Positions 34,901-43,364 are shown, counted from the stretch's first letter. The stretch: DNA of 64,000 bases from Dysgonomonas sp. ZJ279 (GCF_011039205.1 NZ_JAAKEL010000005.1:172483-236482), one strand, 5' to 3'. The notes: a model not told the origin generated them from the sequence alone. Made by a program: numbers and translations.

Positions 34901-35752
34901 TTATTTAATTTCGATTTCTGCAACAACAAGTGAGTGATCCGAAATGAATTTATCGTTCATCTTTTCAGGTAAAACGGCATGCTTTTCCACTAAAATTCCT
35001 TTGCTTACAAAGATATAATCGATAAACTCTCTTTGTTCAACGGGTAATCTTCCAAAGTCGTGGAATGTCCATTGTGTTCCGCTGGTTGTAGATGCAATGT
35101 CTTTGCTGTGGATCAAATGCTGTGGATTTGAAGTATCTGTTACGTGTTTGATAACATCCGATTCAGGCGTTGCATTGAAATCTCCTGTCATAATTATAGG
35201 GAAACCCTTAGCCAATTCGGTAGCACGATCTAATAATAGAGTTACGCCTTCTTGACGGGCTATTTTACCTATATGATCTAAGTGGGTATTGATAAAAAAT
35301 ACTTGCTTTTTAGTCTCTTTGTCCTGTAATACAGCCCATGTAGCAATGCGTTCACATGCACCGTCCCATCCTTTAGAGCCTGCAATTTCGGGTGTTTCGC
35401 TCAACCAGAAATAGCCGGACTGAATTTCGTTGAATTTATCTGTTTTATAAAGAATAGCACTATATTCACCTTTATCTATTCCATCTTGGCGACCTACACC
35501 TATTGCAGTGTATTCGGGCAGACGCTCTTTCAAATCGTTGAGTTGGTGCGACAATACTTCCTGCGTTCCTACTATATCGATATCGTGGTCTTTTATAACT
35601 TGTGCTGCAATGTCTTTGCGGTATTGCCAGCTATTGAGACTGTCTCCGGCATTATCGTAACGAACATTAAAACTCATAATATTCAGATCGACTGTTTTGC
35701 TTTCGCACGAAACAAATAGAATTAAGGCTACTAGGTAAAATAACTTTTTCAT
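34901..35752 (-). CDS. Endonuclease/exonuclease/phosphatase (EEP) family lipoprotein
   Basis: A 283-residue lipoprotein with lipobox ILFVSC. It carries EEP-fold motifs: IMSFNVRYDN, DIVGTQEVLSHQ with the metal Glu, FFINTHLDHIG, TGDFNATPESDV, and a terminal SDHSLVVAEIEI. The family includes DNase I-like nucleases, sphingomyelinases and inositol polyphosphate phosphatases; without DNA-binding features, a lipid/sugar phosphodiesterase or phosphatase is likely. An upstream ATG at 35824 is in frame, but it lies at the predicted transcription start, so the ATG at 35752, giving a proper lipobox signal, was used. It is the first gene of a four-gene operon. Confidence 0.87.
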   Translation of the reverse strand: MKKLFYLVALILFVSCESKTVDLNIMSFNVRYDNAGDSLNSWQYRKDIAAQVIKDHDIDIVGTQEVLSHQLNDLKERLPEYTAIGVGRQDGIDKGEYSAILYKTDKFNEIQSGYFWLSETPEIAGSKGWDGACERIATWAVLQDKETKKQVFFINTHLDHIGKIARQEGVTLLLDRATELAKGFPIIMTGDFNATPESDVIKHVTDTSNPQHLIHSKDIASTTSGTQWTFHDFGRLPVEQREFIDYIFVSKGILVEKHAVLPEKMNDKFISDHSLVVAEIEIK

Positions 35753-35829
35753 GGTGGTATTATTATAGATTAATTTCTTTTTAGATAAAAAACACTTGCG
35801 GAAGCTTCTAAATGAGCTATGCATAGATA

Positions 35830-35860
35830 CAAAGATAATACCTGTGGATGTACAGACAAA
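35830..35860 (-). promoter_or_regulatory. Canonical promoter of the phosphatase/glycosidase operon
   Basis: On the minus strand, TTTG (35857-35860), 19 bases, then TATCTTTG (35830-35837) is an exact Bacteroidota promoter. It predicts transcription from about 35823 with a 71-base leader. Confidence 0.8.
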
Positions 35861-35981
35861 GTGTTCTATTCGATTTGTTTTGTTAATTGATAGTTACGAA
35901 GCCATTTCATGTTTTATACGACTCTTTATTTTCGTTGCTCTCCAAAGTTAAGATTTTCATCTTCACCTAATATTAATTCCG

Positions 35982-36006
35982 TATACAGAAAAATCATTTC
36001 TGTATA
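35982..36006. promoter_or_regulatory. Perfect 10-bp inverted repeat upstream of the TonB receptor operon
   Basis: TATACAGAAA (35982-35991) and TTTCTGTATA (35997-36006) are perfect inverted repeats with a five-base spacer, about 50 bases before the -7 box at 36057. No T-run follows, so it is more like a dimer operator than a terminator. The LytTR regulator encoded in the same operon is an obvious candidate, which is inference. Nothing else stands out in the 360-bp gap between the two divergent operons. Confidence 0.5.
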
Positions 36007-36056
36007 TAAAATATAGCTCTCTGTCTATTTTCAAAATATGGCTTCTGCTGATAATC

Positions 36057-36064
36057 TACTTTTG
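36057..36064 (+). promoter_or_regulatory. -7 box of the TonB receptor operon
   Basis: TACTTTTG matches TAnnTTTG and lies 48 bases before the ATG at 36113. No -33 TTTG at proper spacing is present, in keeping with activator-dependent expression. Confidence 0.5.
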
Positions 36065-36112
36065 GTTCTATAATTAAAACAAAAACTATAATTAATATAA
36101 AACTAAAGGATT

Positions 36113-38437
36113 ATGAAAAATAAATTCAATTCACTAATAGCATTCTTGCTATTCTTATTTGTATCGGTTGGCATGTCGGCACAAACAATACGGGGTGTGG
36201 TAGTCGACTATGCCTCGGGTTCACCATTGTCGTATGTTACTATCGGGCTTTTAGATAAACCCGAGATAGGAACAATGACGGATAGCTTAGGGCGATTCTC
36301 TTTGAAAAATGTGCCTGTCGGACGTCATACAGTACAAGCTACATCAGTAGGTTACGAACCCAATATATTTCGTGAAATATTAGTTACATCAGCAAAGGAA
36401 GTCTATTTGGAGATACCATTGACTGAAAATATACAGGAGTTGGGCGAGGTTGTTTTTACCCAACGAACAAATAAAGACAGGGCGCTTAATAGTATGGCGA
36501 CTACGGGAGCGCGTATGCTTAGTGTAGAAGAAGCGAACCGCTTTGCGGGTGGAATGGATGATCCGGCTCGTTTGGTGGGCTCTTTTGCCGGAGTAGTTTC
36601 TAGTGTAGGTAACAATGGTATATCGGTACATGGTAATGCACCACATTTGTTGCAATGGAAACTCGAAGATGTCGAGATACCAAATCCGAATCACTTTGCA
36701 GATATTTCGACATTGGGTGGTGGTGTGTTATCTTCGTTGAGCAGTAATGTGTTAGGAAATTCTGATTTCTTTACGGGAGCTTTTCCTGGCGAATACGGAA
36801 ATGCCGTATCGGGAGTTTTCGATATGAAACTGCGAAATGGTAATAATCAGAAGTACGAGAATGCTTTCCAGATAGGTATCTTAGGTATCGACTTTGCTTC
36901 GGAAGGACCTTTCAGTAAAAAACACAATTCGTCTTATATATTCAACTATCGTTATTCAACTACAAGCTTCTTAGACCTTGGTGGAAATCTCGATTATCAG
37001 GATTTAAACTTCAAAGTGAATTTTCCTACTAAGAATGCCGGTGTATTTTCTGTTTGGGGAACAGCTTTATTGGATAAATTCACGAATGATTTTGAAGAAA
37101 ATCCCGATAAATGGGAATTTATGGACGATAATAAAAAGTCGAGAGCAAAACAATCTGCGTTAGCCGCAGGTGTGACTCACCGTTATTTTTTCAATAACAA
37201 TGCTCAATTGAAGACTACTTTGGCTACAACTTATTCGAGCAATGATGCCAGTGAAGATGCTTTTGATACGAAAATGAATTCTACACCTACATTAGATATG
37301 GACACCCGTAATACTAACCTGATCTTTAACACGTCTTTCAATCGTAAATTCAGTTCGAGATTTACAAGTAAAACAGGCTTCACGTTTACCCGAATGTTTT
37401 ATAACATGGATTTGCAAATGACACCTTTCAGAAATAAGCCGTTGGAGACTATTTCACAAGGTGACGGTAGCACTAATCTGATCTCGGCATATACGAGTGC
37501 TGCAATAGGACTTAGTGATAAACTTACAATGAATCTTGGAGTAAACAGTCAGATACTAACATTGAATAATAGCTTCACTATCGAACCGCGTGTGGGTATG
37601 AAATGGCAAGCAAGTAACAGAGCATCGTTTGCTGTGGCCTATGGTTTGCATAGCCGTATGGAGAAAATGGATGTGTTTTATGTCAGAACAGCAGGGGTGG
37701 ATAGTAAGCCTGTTAATCAAGATCTTGATTTTACGAAAGCTCATCACTTGATGCTTACTTTTAATTATAAGATATCGGATAACGTGAATCTGAAAATAGA
37801 GCCTTATTTCCAATCCTTATTCGACGTGCCTGTTATTGCAGACAGTTCTTACTCTGTACTCAACCGTAAAACATTCTATGTAGAAGATGCACTTGTGAAC
37901 AAGGGTAAAGGACGTAATTACGGAGTCGATCTTACTTTGGAAAGATATTTAGATAAAGGCTTTTATTATATGCTTACAGGATCGGTATTCAGTTCGAAAT
38001 ACAAGGGTGGAGACGGCGTGTGGCACAATACGAAGTTTAATCGCAACTACGCTTTCAATGTCTTAGTGGGTAAAGAGTGGATGATGGGATCGAATAAGCA
38101 AAATATATTGGGAGCCAACCTCCGGTTTACTCTTCAGGGTGGTGAGCGTTATTCTCCGGTCGATGTAGAGGCTACAATGGAACATCCTGACAAGGAAGTG
38201 CAGTATGATGAAACAAGAGCGTATTCGAAGCAACTATCGCCTATGTTTGTAACCAATGCTTCGGTAAGTTATAAAATGAACAAGAAAAAAGTATCGCATG
38301 AGTTTGCAATCAATATACTTAATTTAACCGGCTATGAAGAGTTTTTGGGACACCAGTATAATCTGAAAACAGGTGAGATAGAACTTTATCGTCAGGCTAC
38401 AGTCTTACCTAATATTAGCTATAAATTGCACTTTTGA
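36113..38437 (+). CDS. TonB-dependent outer membrane receptor with carboxypeptidase-like N-domain
   Basis: A 774-residue outer membrane protein. The signal peptide ends about VGMSAQ, then a carboxypeptidase-regulatory-like domain (TIRGVVVDYASGSPLSYVTIGLLD, to ~95), a plug domain with GGMDDPARLVGSFAGVVSSVGNNGISVHGNAP (170-250), and a beta-barrel ending in LPNISYKLHF with the usual terminal aromatic residue. It is shorter than SusC-type proteins and has no SusD partner, so it is a stand-alone TonB receptor whose substrate is unknown. It is followed after 32 bases by a pseudokinase, a kinase and a response regulator, so signalling from the surface receptor to the regulators seems likely. Confidence 0.88.
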   Translation: MKNKFNSLIAFLLFLFVSVGMSAQTIRGVVVDYASGSPLSYVTIGLLDKPEIGTMTDSLGRFSLKNVPVGRHTVQATSVGYEPNIFREILVTSAKEVYLEIPLTENIQELGEVVFTQRTNKDRALNSMATTGARMLSVEEANRFAGGMDDPARLVGSFAGVVSSVGNNGISVHGNAPHLLQWKLEDVEIPNPNHFADISTLGGGVLSSLSSNVLGNSDFFTGAFPGEYGNAVSGVFDMKLRNGNNQKYENAFQIGILGIDFASEGPFSKKHNSSYIFNYRYSTTSFLDLGGNLDYQDLNFKVNFPTKNAGVFSVWGTALLDKFTNDFEENPDKWEFMDDNKKSRAKQSALAAGVTHRYFFNNNAQLKTTLATTYSSNDASEDAFDTKMNSTPTLDMDTRNTNLIFNTSFNRKFSSRFTSKTGFTFTRMFYNMDLQMTPFRNKPLETISQGDGSTNLISAYTSAAIGLSDKLTMNLGVNSQILTLNNSFTIEPRVGMKWQASNRASFAVAYGLHSRMEKMDVFYVRTAGVDSKPVNQDLDFTKAHHLMLTFNYKISDNVNLKIEPYFQSLFDVPVIADSSYSVLNRKTFYVEDALVNKGKGRNYGVDLTLERYLDKGFYYMLTGSVFSSKYKGGDGVWHNTKFNRNYAFNVLVGKEWMMGSNKQNILGANLRFTLQGGERYSPVDVEATMEHPDKEVQYDETRAYSKQLSPMFVTNASVSYKMNKKKVSHEFAINILNLTGYEEFLGHQYNLKTGEIELYRQATVLPNISYKLHF

Positions 38438-38469
38438 GCGAAAAGAAAAAATAAAAATAGTAAATTCGA

Positions 38470-39543
38470 ATGTTGAAGATAATTAACAAGCGTATGCCGG
38501 AAACGAATATAGAAAAACAATCTTCCTTATATAAAGTTTTAATCGATCCTAGCTATAGGATATGGAGGTATGCGCTGTTAATTTTGGCTTTCGGTATCAT
38601 GGCTATTAATAAGACACTGGTAAATTTTAAGGCTATATTACCGGAGTTAGGCAATAAGGTATATATAGTAGCCGGTCTTATATTTACGACTTATATGACT
38701 ATTATCTTCTTAAACCGATATTCTTCAAAATATTTACTAAAGAAGAAATATATAGTGTACGTACTGCTCATTCTCTTCATTACGTTCTGTTTTATGGTGA
38801 TCCAAAATTGTATGGAATATCTGATATTACTGAATTATGGAGTAGAACTCAATTATAGCTTTCTTCTTCTCGACAATATATCCTCTTACATTGTATACTT
38901 GATATGCTTTGCAGGAATGTCTATCCCTGTGTTTTTAAAGCATTGGATGGAATATAACAAGCGTGTTAATCAACTCGAGAATAATAAGATATATTCGGAG
39001 GTAGAACTACTGAAAGAGCAGATTAGTCCGATACTGCTATTCAATATATTGAATCGTACAGGTGTTTTAGCTAAGAATGAGCCGGACAGGGCTTCTAATA
39101 TGCTGATGAAATTAAGTCAATTGCTTCGCTATCAGTTGTACGATTGTAATCGTGAAAAGGTATTGTTGTCGTCGGAAATTACATTTTTGAAAAATTATCT
39201 GGAGTTAGAACAATTATATTCACCACTTTTGCACTTTTCGCTGAATAGCGAAGGTAATTCTTATGGGAGGTTTGTTCCACCTTTAATTTTTCTTCCTTTT
39301 ATCCAACTGATGGTAAATTCCACAAAACAAGAGGAGAAGGGGCTTGTCGATGTTTCTATATCTGCACATCAAGATGAAGTTTTGCTTGAGTGTAAAGTCA
39401 ATAATGTAAATATTGGAGCATCTGCCCCTGAGTATCAAAAGGCTGTACAGCGACTCGATATGCTGTATAAAAAAAGCTATTCATTGTCGTTATACAATAA
39501 TGAGGACGCAAATCAGACAATGGTTAGTTTGAAAATAAATTGA
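38470..39543 (+). CDS. Degenerate LytS/YpdA-type sensor (pseudokinase)
   Basis: A 357-residue membrane protein with four predicted helices (about 31-50, 65-82, 93-112, 131-155) and a cytoplasmic histidine-kinase-like region. The phosphoacceptor motif of LytS-type kinases, QINPHFLFN, is here EQISPILLFN with Ile188 in place of histidine. The ATP-binding N-box ENAVKHN is QLMVNST, and the glycine-rich GGLGLKNV motif is missing. Catalysis is therefore unlikely. Elsewhere, as in the LSQLLRYQLYDCNREKVLLSSEITFLKNYLELEQ stretch in two parts, the fold is retained. It is clearly a paralogue of the intact kinase that starts 11 bases downstream. A role as a regulatory partner, perhaps as heterodimer, is inference. 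Confidence 0.85.
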   Translation: MLKIINKRMPETNIEKQSSLYKVLIDPSYRIWRYALLILAFGIMAINKTLVNFKAILPELGNKVYIVAGLIFTTYMTIIFLNRYSSKYLLKKKYIVYVLLILFITFCFMVIQNCMEYLILLNYGVELNYSFLLLDNISSYIVYLICFAGMSIPVFLKHWMEYNKRVNQLENNKIYSEVELLKEQISPILLFNILNRTGVLAKNEPDRASNMLMKLSQLLRYQLYDCNREKVLLSSEITFLKNYLELEQLYSPLLHFSLNSEGNSYGRFVPPLIFLPFIQLMVNSTKQEEKGLVDVSISAHQDEVLLECKVNNVNIGASAPEYQKAVQRLDMLYKKSYSLSLYNNEDANQTMVSLKIN

Positions 39544-39553
39544 CAGAATCACG

Positions 39554-40615
39554 ATGATAAAAATTGATAATAATATAGTTCCTAAGTTCTTATTAAGTCC
39601 TAGTTGGCGTGTTTGGCGGCATTTGCTGCTTTGGAGCTTGATTTTCTTTATTTCAGCAGGATTTATATGGAACACCCCCGGAGAGTATGGGGCAGGAGTG
39701 AAAAAAGCTATCGGATTGGCATTCTATATGTTTGTATTTATGGGTGGGATATATCTGAATATTTACTGTTTGGTTCCTAAGTTATTATTGAAAAACAGGC
39801 TATGGCTTTACTTTATATCCTTGCTGGGGGTTGTGTTTTTGATAATTGTACTTATTTTTATCGCTCAAGAGTCTATTTATCAGTCTGATACTCCGTTAGG
39901 TGATGTTGGCTATGGATTTGCTATAATCAGCTCGTTGTCGGCAGTAATTTCGTTTGTCTTTCTGTTTGCAGGAACCGGTAGTGTTTTGCTATTCAAACAT
40001 TGGATGACTTACATGCAGAGGGTAGATGAACTCGAGTCCGCAACTTTACAATCAGAATTGAAATTACTTAAAGACCAGATCAATCCGCATTTTCTTTTCA
40101 ATATGCTTAACAATGCCAATGTATTGATAAAAAGAAGGCGTGAGGAGGCATCGGAAGTACTATTTAAACTCGAAGATTTATTGAGGTATCAGATAAACGA
40201 TAGTTCGAGGGATAAGGTGCTGCTAACATCGGATATTCGCTTTTTGGATGATTTCCTTAAACTGGAAAAGATACGGCGCGACAAATTTGAGTATGTAATA
40301 TCAAAAGAAGGTGTTATTAATGAAGTATGGATTTCACCTCTTTTATTTATACCGTTTGTAGAAAATGCTGTGAAACATAATCCTGATAGTGAAAATGAAT
40401 CGTATGTATACCTGACATTCAAAGTATGGAATAATAAATTGGAGTTTAGATGTGAGAATTCGAAGCCGGTTACTACATTTGAAAAAAGTAGTGTCGGAGG
40501 TCTTGGATTAAAAAATGTAAAGCGTCGTTTGGAATTATTATACGCTGATCGACATTCATTAGAGATTAAAGAAGACGATAAGTCGTATATCGTTAACATG
40601 CAAATAGAATTATAA
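39554..40615 (+). CDS. LytS-type sensor histidine kinase, intact
   Basis: A 353-residue membrane kinase: four predicted membrane helices (about 24-40, 55-75, 85-105, 122-147) and a cytoplasmic kinase core. The phosphoacceptor is His179 in KDQINPHFLFNMLN; the N-box is PFVENAVKHNPD near 268; the G-box SSVGGLGLKNVKRRLELLY is present near 315. It is a classical His_kinase/HATPase arrangement used in Bacteroidota with LytTR regulators. Its stop is followed after one base by the ATG of the LytTR gene. It is a paralogue of the degenerate protein encoded just upstream, so the operon contains one active and one inactive copy. Confidence 0.92.
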   Translation: MIKIDNNIVPKFLLSPSWRVWRHLLLWSLIFFISAGFIWNTPGEYGAGVKKAIGLAFYMFVFMGGIYLNIYCLVPKLLLKNRLWLYFISLLGVVFLIIVLIFIAQESIYQSDTPLGDVGYGFAIISSLSAVISFVFLFAGTGSVLLFKHWMTYMQRVDELESATLQSELKLLKDQINPHFLFNMLNNANVLIKRRREEASEVLFKLEDLLRYQINDSSRDKVLLTSDIRFLDDFLKLEKIRRDKFEYVISKEGVINEVWISPLLFIPFVENAVKHNPDSENESYVYLTFKVWNNKLEFRCENSKPVTTFEKSSVGGLGLKNVKRRLELLYADRHSLEIKEDDKSYIVNMQIEL

Positions 40616-40616
40616 T

Positions 40617-41333
40617 ATGAAATGTATAATAGTAGATGATGAACCTCTGGCTCGCGAAGCCATCGAAATATTAATAGATGAGGTGAGTGGAATAGATTTG
40701 ATCGGTTCATTCAATAATGCGACCTCTGCCGCTAAGTTTATAAAGGAGCAACCTGTCGATCTGATATTTCTCGATATACAGATGCCTAATATAACAGGTA
40801 TAGAGTTTGCCCGTGATATTCCTAAAAGCACACTGGTTATATTTACAACAGCTTATGCCGAATATGCTCTGGATAGTTACGAGGTGGAAGCAATCGACTA
40901 TCTTATTAAGCCTGTCGAATTGGATCGTTTCAAGAAAGCGGTTGAAAAAGCTGTCGCTTATCATTCTCTTTTGATGAGAGAAGAAAAGGAGGATATAGAT
41001 GTAGAGAATATAGAGAACGAATCTATTTTCGTAAAATCAGATCGTCGTTATTTTAAAGTGAACCTGAAAGATATTCTTTTTATAGAAGGACTGAAAGATT
41101 ATGTAATTATTCAGTTGCAAGATCAGCGCATTATAACAAAGATGAATCTGAAAACAATGCATGAGCTTCTTCCTCAAAAGACGTTCCAAAGGATCAACAG
41201 ATCTTATATTGTTAATGTCAATCAGATTGATTCGTTCGACAATAACGATGTATTTATAAAGACGCACGAGATAGCAATAGGGAATTTTTACAGGGATTCT
41301 TTTTTTGAAGAATTTGTCTCAAAAAGGGTATGA
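40617..41333 (+). CDS. LytTR-family response regulator
   Basis: A 238-residue regulator with a receiver domain (IIVDDEP, phosphoacceptor Asp53 in LIFLDIQMP, TTAYAEYALDSYEVEAIDYLIKPV) and a C-terminal LytTR DNA-binding domain (FVKSDRRYFKVNLKDILFIE, FQRINRSYIVNVNQID). It should be phosphorylated by the adjacent LytS-type kinase and bind DNA at promoters. The inverted repeat at 35982-36006 ahead of this operon is a candidate target. It ends the four-gene operon; no strong terminator follows, but a large palindromic element does (41366-41490). Confidence 0.93.
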   Translation: MKCIIVDDEPLAREAIEILIDEVSGIDLIGSFNNATSAAKFIKEQPVDLIFLDIQMPNITGIEFARDIPKSTLVIFTTAYAEYALDSYEVEAIDYLIKPVELDRFKKAVEKAVAYHSLLMREEKEDIDVENIENESIFVKSDRRYFKVNLKDILFIEGLKDYVIIQLQDQRIITKMNLKTMHELLPQKTFQRINRSYIVNVNQIDSFDNNDVFIKTHEIAIGNFYRDSFFEEFVSKRV

Positions 41334-41365
41334 GATAATTCTAAAAGATCAAAGAGGGGGGGCAC

Positions 41366-41490
41366 AAGTAATTTTTCGTATAATATTGTCATCCTGAACG
41401 GAGAGAAGGATCTCTCAATGAAGAGTCGGGATTCTTCACTTCGTTCAGAATGACAAAAAAGAGTATCACTTAGATAGTGTACCTTCATTT
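41366..41490. repeat. Inverted copy of ~120-bp palindromic repeat element (left)
   Basis: A 125-bp element with the core TGTCATCCTGAACG ... CGTTCAGAATGACA (near 41388-41456). It is the reverse complement, with about 80% identity by eye, of the copy at 42892-43011; similarity extends beyond the palindrome into AAGTAATTTTTCG on one side and CACTTAGA(T/C) on the other. It matches the style of dispersed extragenic repeats with GTCATTCTGAACGAAGTGAAGAATC. It lies in the 210-bp gap between the response regulator and lipocalin genes. Confidence 0.8.
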
Positions 41491-41543
41491 ATGACGCTCC
41501 ATCTTCGATCTTTAGAGATATTGGTATGGAAATTTAAAAAGAA

Positions 41544-42104
41544 TTATTTGTCGGATTTTCTGTTATGTTCTACCCAAACTAATTTAGACGTATCATAACC
41601 TAAATCCTGTGCTTTTTGAAGATACGATTCTTTTATCTTCTCTGGCATTGTTGTCTCTCTCGATAATAACCATAGATAGTTGAAGTTTTTGCCTGCAACC
41701 AATGCATATTTATAATCCTTATCTATATCGATAACGTTATAACCTGCATAAAACGGACCGAAAAAGGATACCTTAAGCTTCGCTTCATCAGCCGAATCAA
41801 CAAATTTAGCTTTTCCGGTAGCTTCTTTCTCTTCGCCTTTCTTGTAGTTGTAGCCACGATTTACAACCTTGATACTACCATCTTTATTCAACGAATATTC
41901 GGCGGTAGTATTATTCATATCTTTTTCGAAACGAAAATCGAGACGCGCTATCTCATACCATTTGCCTAGATATTTATCTTTATCGAATGGTTTTACAGCC
42001 GACACACCTTTTGGTATCGTATTACACGAGTTGAGGATAAGTGCAGTGCCAATAGCCAATGTGACACTTCCTGCTAATATGCCTATGTTCTTATATTTGC
42101 TCAT
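41544..42104 (-). CDS. blc: Outer-membrane lipocalin (Blc-like)
   Basis: A 186-residue lipoprotein of the bacterial lipocalin family; lipobox ALILNSC (Cys27). Diagnostic motif GKWYEIARLDFRFEKDM (first lipocalin region, G-x-W) near residue 47, TAEYSLNKDGSIKVVNRGYN, FFGPFYAGYNVIDID and YALVAGKNFNYLWLLSR (third region). Lipocalins bind lipids such as lysophospholipids and are linked to envelope stress. The small charged protein gene upstream (gap 37 bases) is probably in the same transcript. The symbol is given by homology. Confidence 0.9.
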   Translation of the reverse strand: MSKYKNIGILAGSVTLAIGTALILNSCNTIPKGVSAVKPFDKDKYLGKWYEIARLDFRFEKDMNNTTAEYSLNKDGSIKVVNRGYNYKKGEEKEATGKAKFVDSADEAKLKVSFFGPFYAGYNVIDIDKDYKYALVAGKNFNYLWLLSRETTMPEKIKESYLQKAQDLGYDTSKLVWVEHNRKSDK

Positions 42105-42141
42105 AGTTTATGATATTCTAATCTTAATAATTAGGAGAAAC

Positions 42142-42345
42142 TTATTTCTTAGCCTTAGGTTTGTGATCTTTGTCTTTCAGATCATGTATTTTATCTTTAA
42201 TTATTTCTTTCTCTTCGCTGATTTTGATTTTAGCATCATGTTTGGCATTATCGATAACCTTTTTCGTTTTTTCTACAGCTCTTTCAATTTTACCTTCCAG
42301 TTTGTCTTTTGCTCTTAGAGCTTCGTCTTTCAAATCTTTATCCAT
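42142..42345 (-). CDS. Small Lys/Glu-rich CsbD-like protein
   Basis: A 67-residue, extremely charged, helix-forming protein (DEALRAKDKLEGKIERAVEKTKK ... DKIHDLKDKDHKPKAKK) without a signal. It resembles CsbD/late-embryogenesis-type stress proteins in composition, though the match is compositional. It lies directly upstream of the lipocalin gene on the same strand; the pairing suggests a stress-related operon. An operator-like inverted repeat at 42407-42421 lies about 60 bases upstream. Confidence 0.65.
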   Translation of the reverse strand: MDKDLKDEALRAKDKLEGKIERAVEKTKKVIDNAKHDAKIKISEEKEIIKDKIHDLKDKDHKPKAKK

Positions 42346-42406
42346 AATCGTAAAATTTTAATTGTTGTGTAAGACTAAATTTTAAATAAATCTGTTATCT
42401 AGTATA

Positions 42407-42421
42407 ACATTGCGACAATGT
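42407..42421. promoter_or_regulatory. Inverted repeat ahead of the CsbD-like/lipocalin operon
   Basis: ACATTG and CAATGT are perfect inverted repeats around CGA (42407-42421), between the divergent CsbD-like and small lipoprotein genes. A -7-like TACATTG occurs on the minus strand across it. A possible operator for either gene. Confidence 0.35.
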
Positions 42422-42516
42422 ATTTAGGTTGTTGTATTAGATTTATTTAAGTATTATATATTGAGTCGTCGAACTATACTATATATATTTACACTATTAA
42501 TTAAACCTTAATTTTT

Positions 42517-42849
42517 ATGATAAGAAAAGGACTTTATTCGCTACTATTGGTAATTGTGCTAACATCTTGTGCTTCTACATTCGGGGTTGCAAATCTTAAT
42601 TCTAAGATTAAAAAATTAGAACTCGGAATGACTAAGAAAGAAGCATTAAGTATTGTTGGAAAAGAATATGATTTGGTTGTGGCTTCTCAGACAGCCGATG
42701 GAAGGCTCGAGGTGCTGCGTTTCACACCTGTTGCCGGTCGTATTTATCTATTGCATTTCCTCAATGGTGAACTTGTCGAATATCATGAAGAAGTGCCATT
42801 TCATGGACCTCGTGATGTTCGAATTATAAATGAAGATATAAACGAATAG
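42517..42849 (+). CDS. Small lipoprotein, BamE/SmpA-like
   Basis: A 110-residue lipoprotein with lipobox VLTSCAS (Cys18) and a mature domain starting LNSKIKKLELGMTKKEALSIVGKEYD, the start of the BamE/SmpA-like fold, where a 'GMTxxxVxxxLG' helix precedes two or three beta strands; then YLLHFLNGELVEYHEE. BamE helps BAM outer-membrane assembly, but many small Bacteroidota lipoproteins share only this fold, so function is not claimed. It stands alone, between the lipocalin operon and the right copy of the inverted repeat. Confidence 0.75.
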   Translation: MIRKGLYSLLLVIVLTSCASTFGVANLNSKIKKLELGMTKKEALSIVGKEYDLVVASQTADGRLEVLRFTPVAGRIYLLHFLNGELVEYHEEVPFHGPRDVRIINEDINE

Positions 42850-42891
42850 ATATAGAATTTTGATAGATTAAGAAAAGGTTATGTCTTAGGT

Positions 42892-43011
42892 AAATGTACA
42901 CCGTCTAAGTGTTACTCTCTTTTGTCATTCTGAACGAAGTGAAGAATCCTGACTATCAATAAGAGATCTTTCTCTCTGTTCAGTATGACAATATCATGCG
43001 AAAAATTACTT
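42892..43011. repeat. Inverted copy of ~120-bp palindromic repeat element (right)
   Basis: Reverse-complement partner of the element at 41366-41490. The core is TGTCATTCTGAACG ... CTGTTCAGTATGACA (42923-42991). Together the two copies flank the lipocalin, CsbD-like and small lipoprotein genes over 1.4 kb. Confidence 0.8.
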
Positions 43012-43034
43012 ATGACATACCCTCCGTATTTTAT

Positions 43035-43229
43035 TCAAATAACTAACCAGAACAGCAATGCTAATGTAAAACCTAATAAAGAGGTGAAAAACATAAAGCC
43101 GCCTATTTTGTCGTATTTTATTGACAGGTCGGGTTTACGCCTCTTTACTAATCCCGATATAAACCAGTAAGAAATGCTTAAGACAAAGAGAATTATACTT
43201 ACGACTAGAAATATTATATCGACTTTCAT
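43035..43229 (-). CDS. Small two-helix membrane protein
   Basis: A 64-residue protein with two predicted membrane helices (IIFLVVSIILFVLSISYWFISG and GGFMFFTSLLGFTLALLFWLV) joined by a Lys/Arg-rich loop (KRRKPDLSIKYDK). The ATG at 43229 directly precedes the first hydrophobic segment. No family is recognised and neighbours give no hint. Confidence 0.6.
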   Translation of the reverse strand: MKVDIIFLVVSIILFVLSISYWFISGLVKRRKPDLSIKYDKIGGFMFFTSLLGFTLALLFWLVI

Positions 43230-43364
43230 GACAGCATTGAATTATAAGATTAATTATTATATCTGCTAAGTAGAAGACATGTTTAATGTCGCATCTCGAA
43301 GTTATAACAATTAATCAAGCACAAAAGATCGATAAGGAAAAGTTTATTTTACAACGAACCGTTC

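Noticed and set aside
38470..39543. Treating the first LytS-like gene as an active kinase
   Set aside because: The phosphoacceptor His, the N-box and the glycine box are all missing, while the neighbour has them intact.
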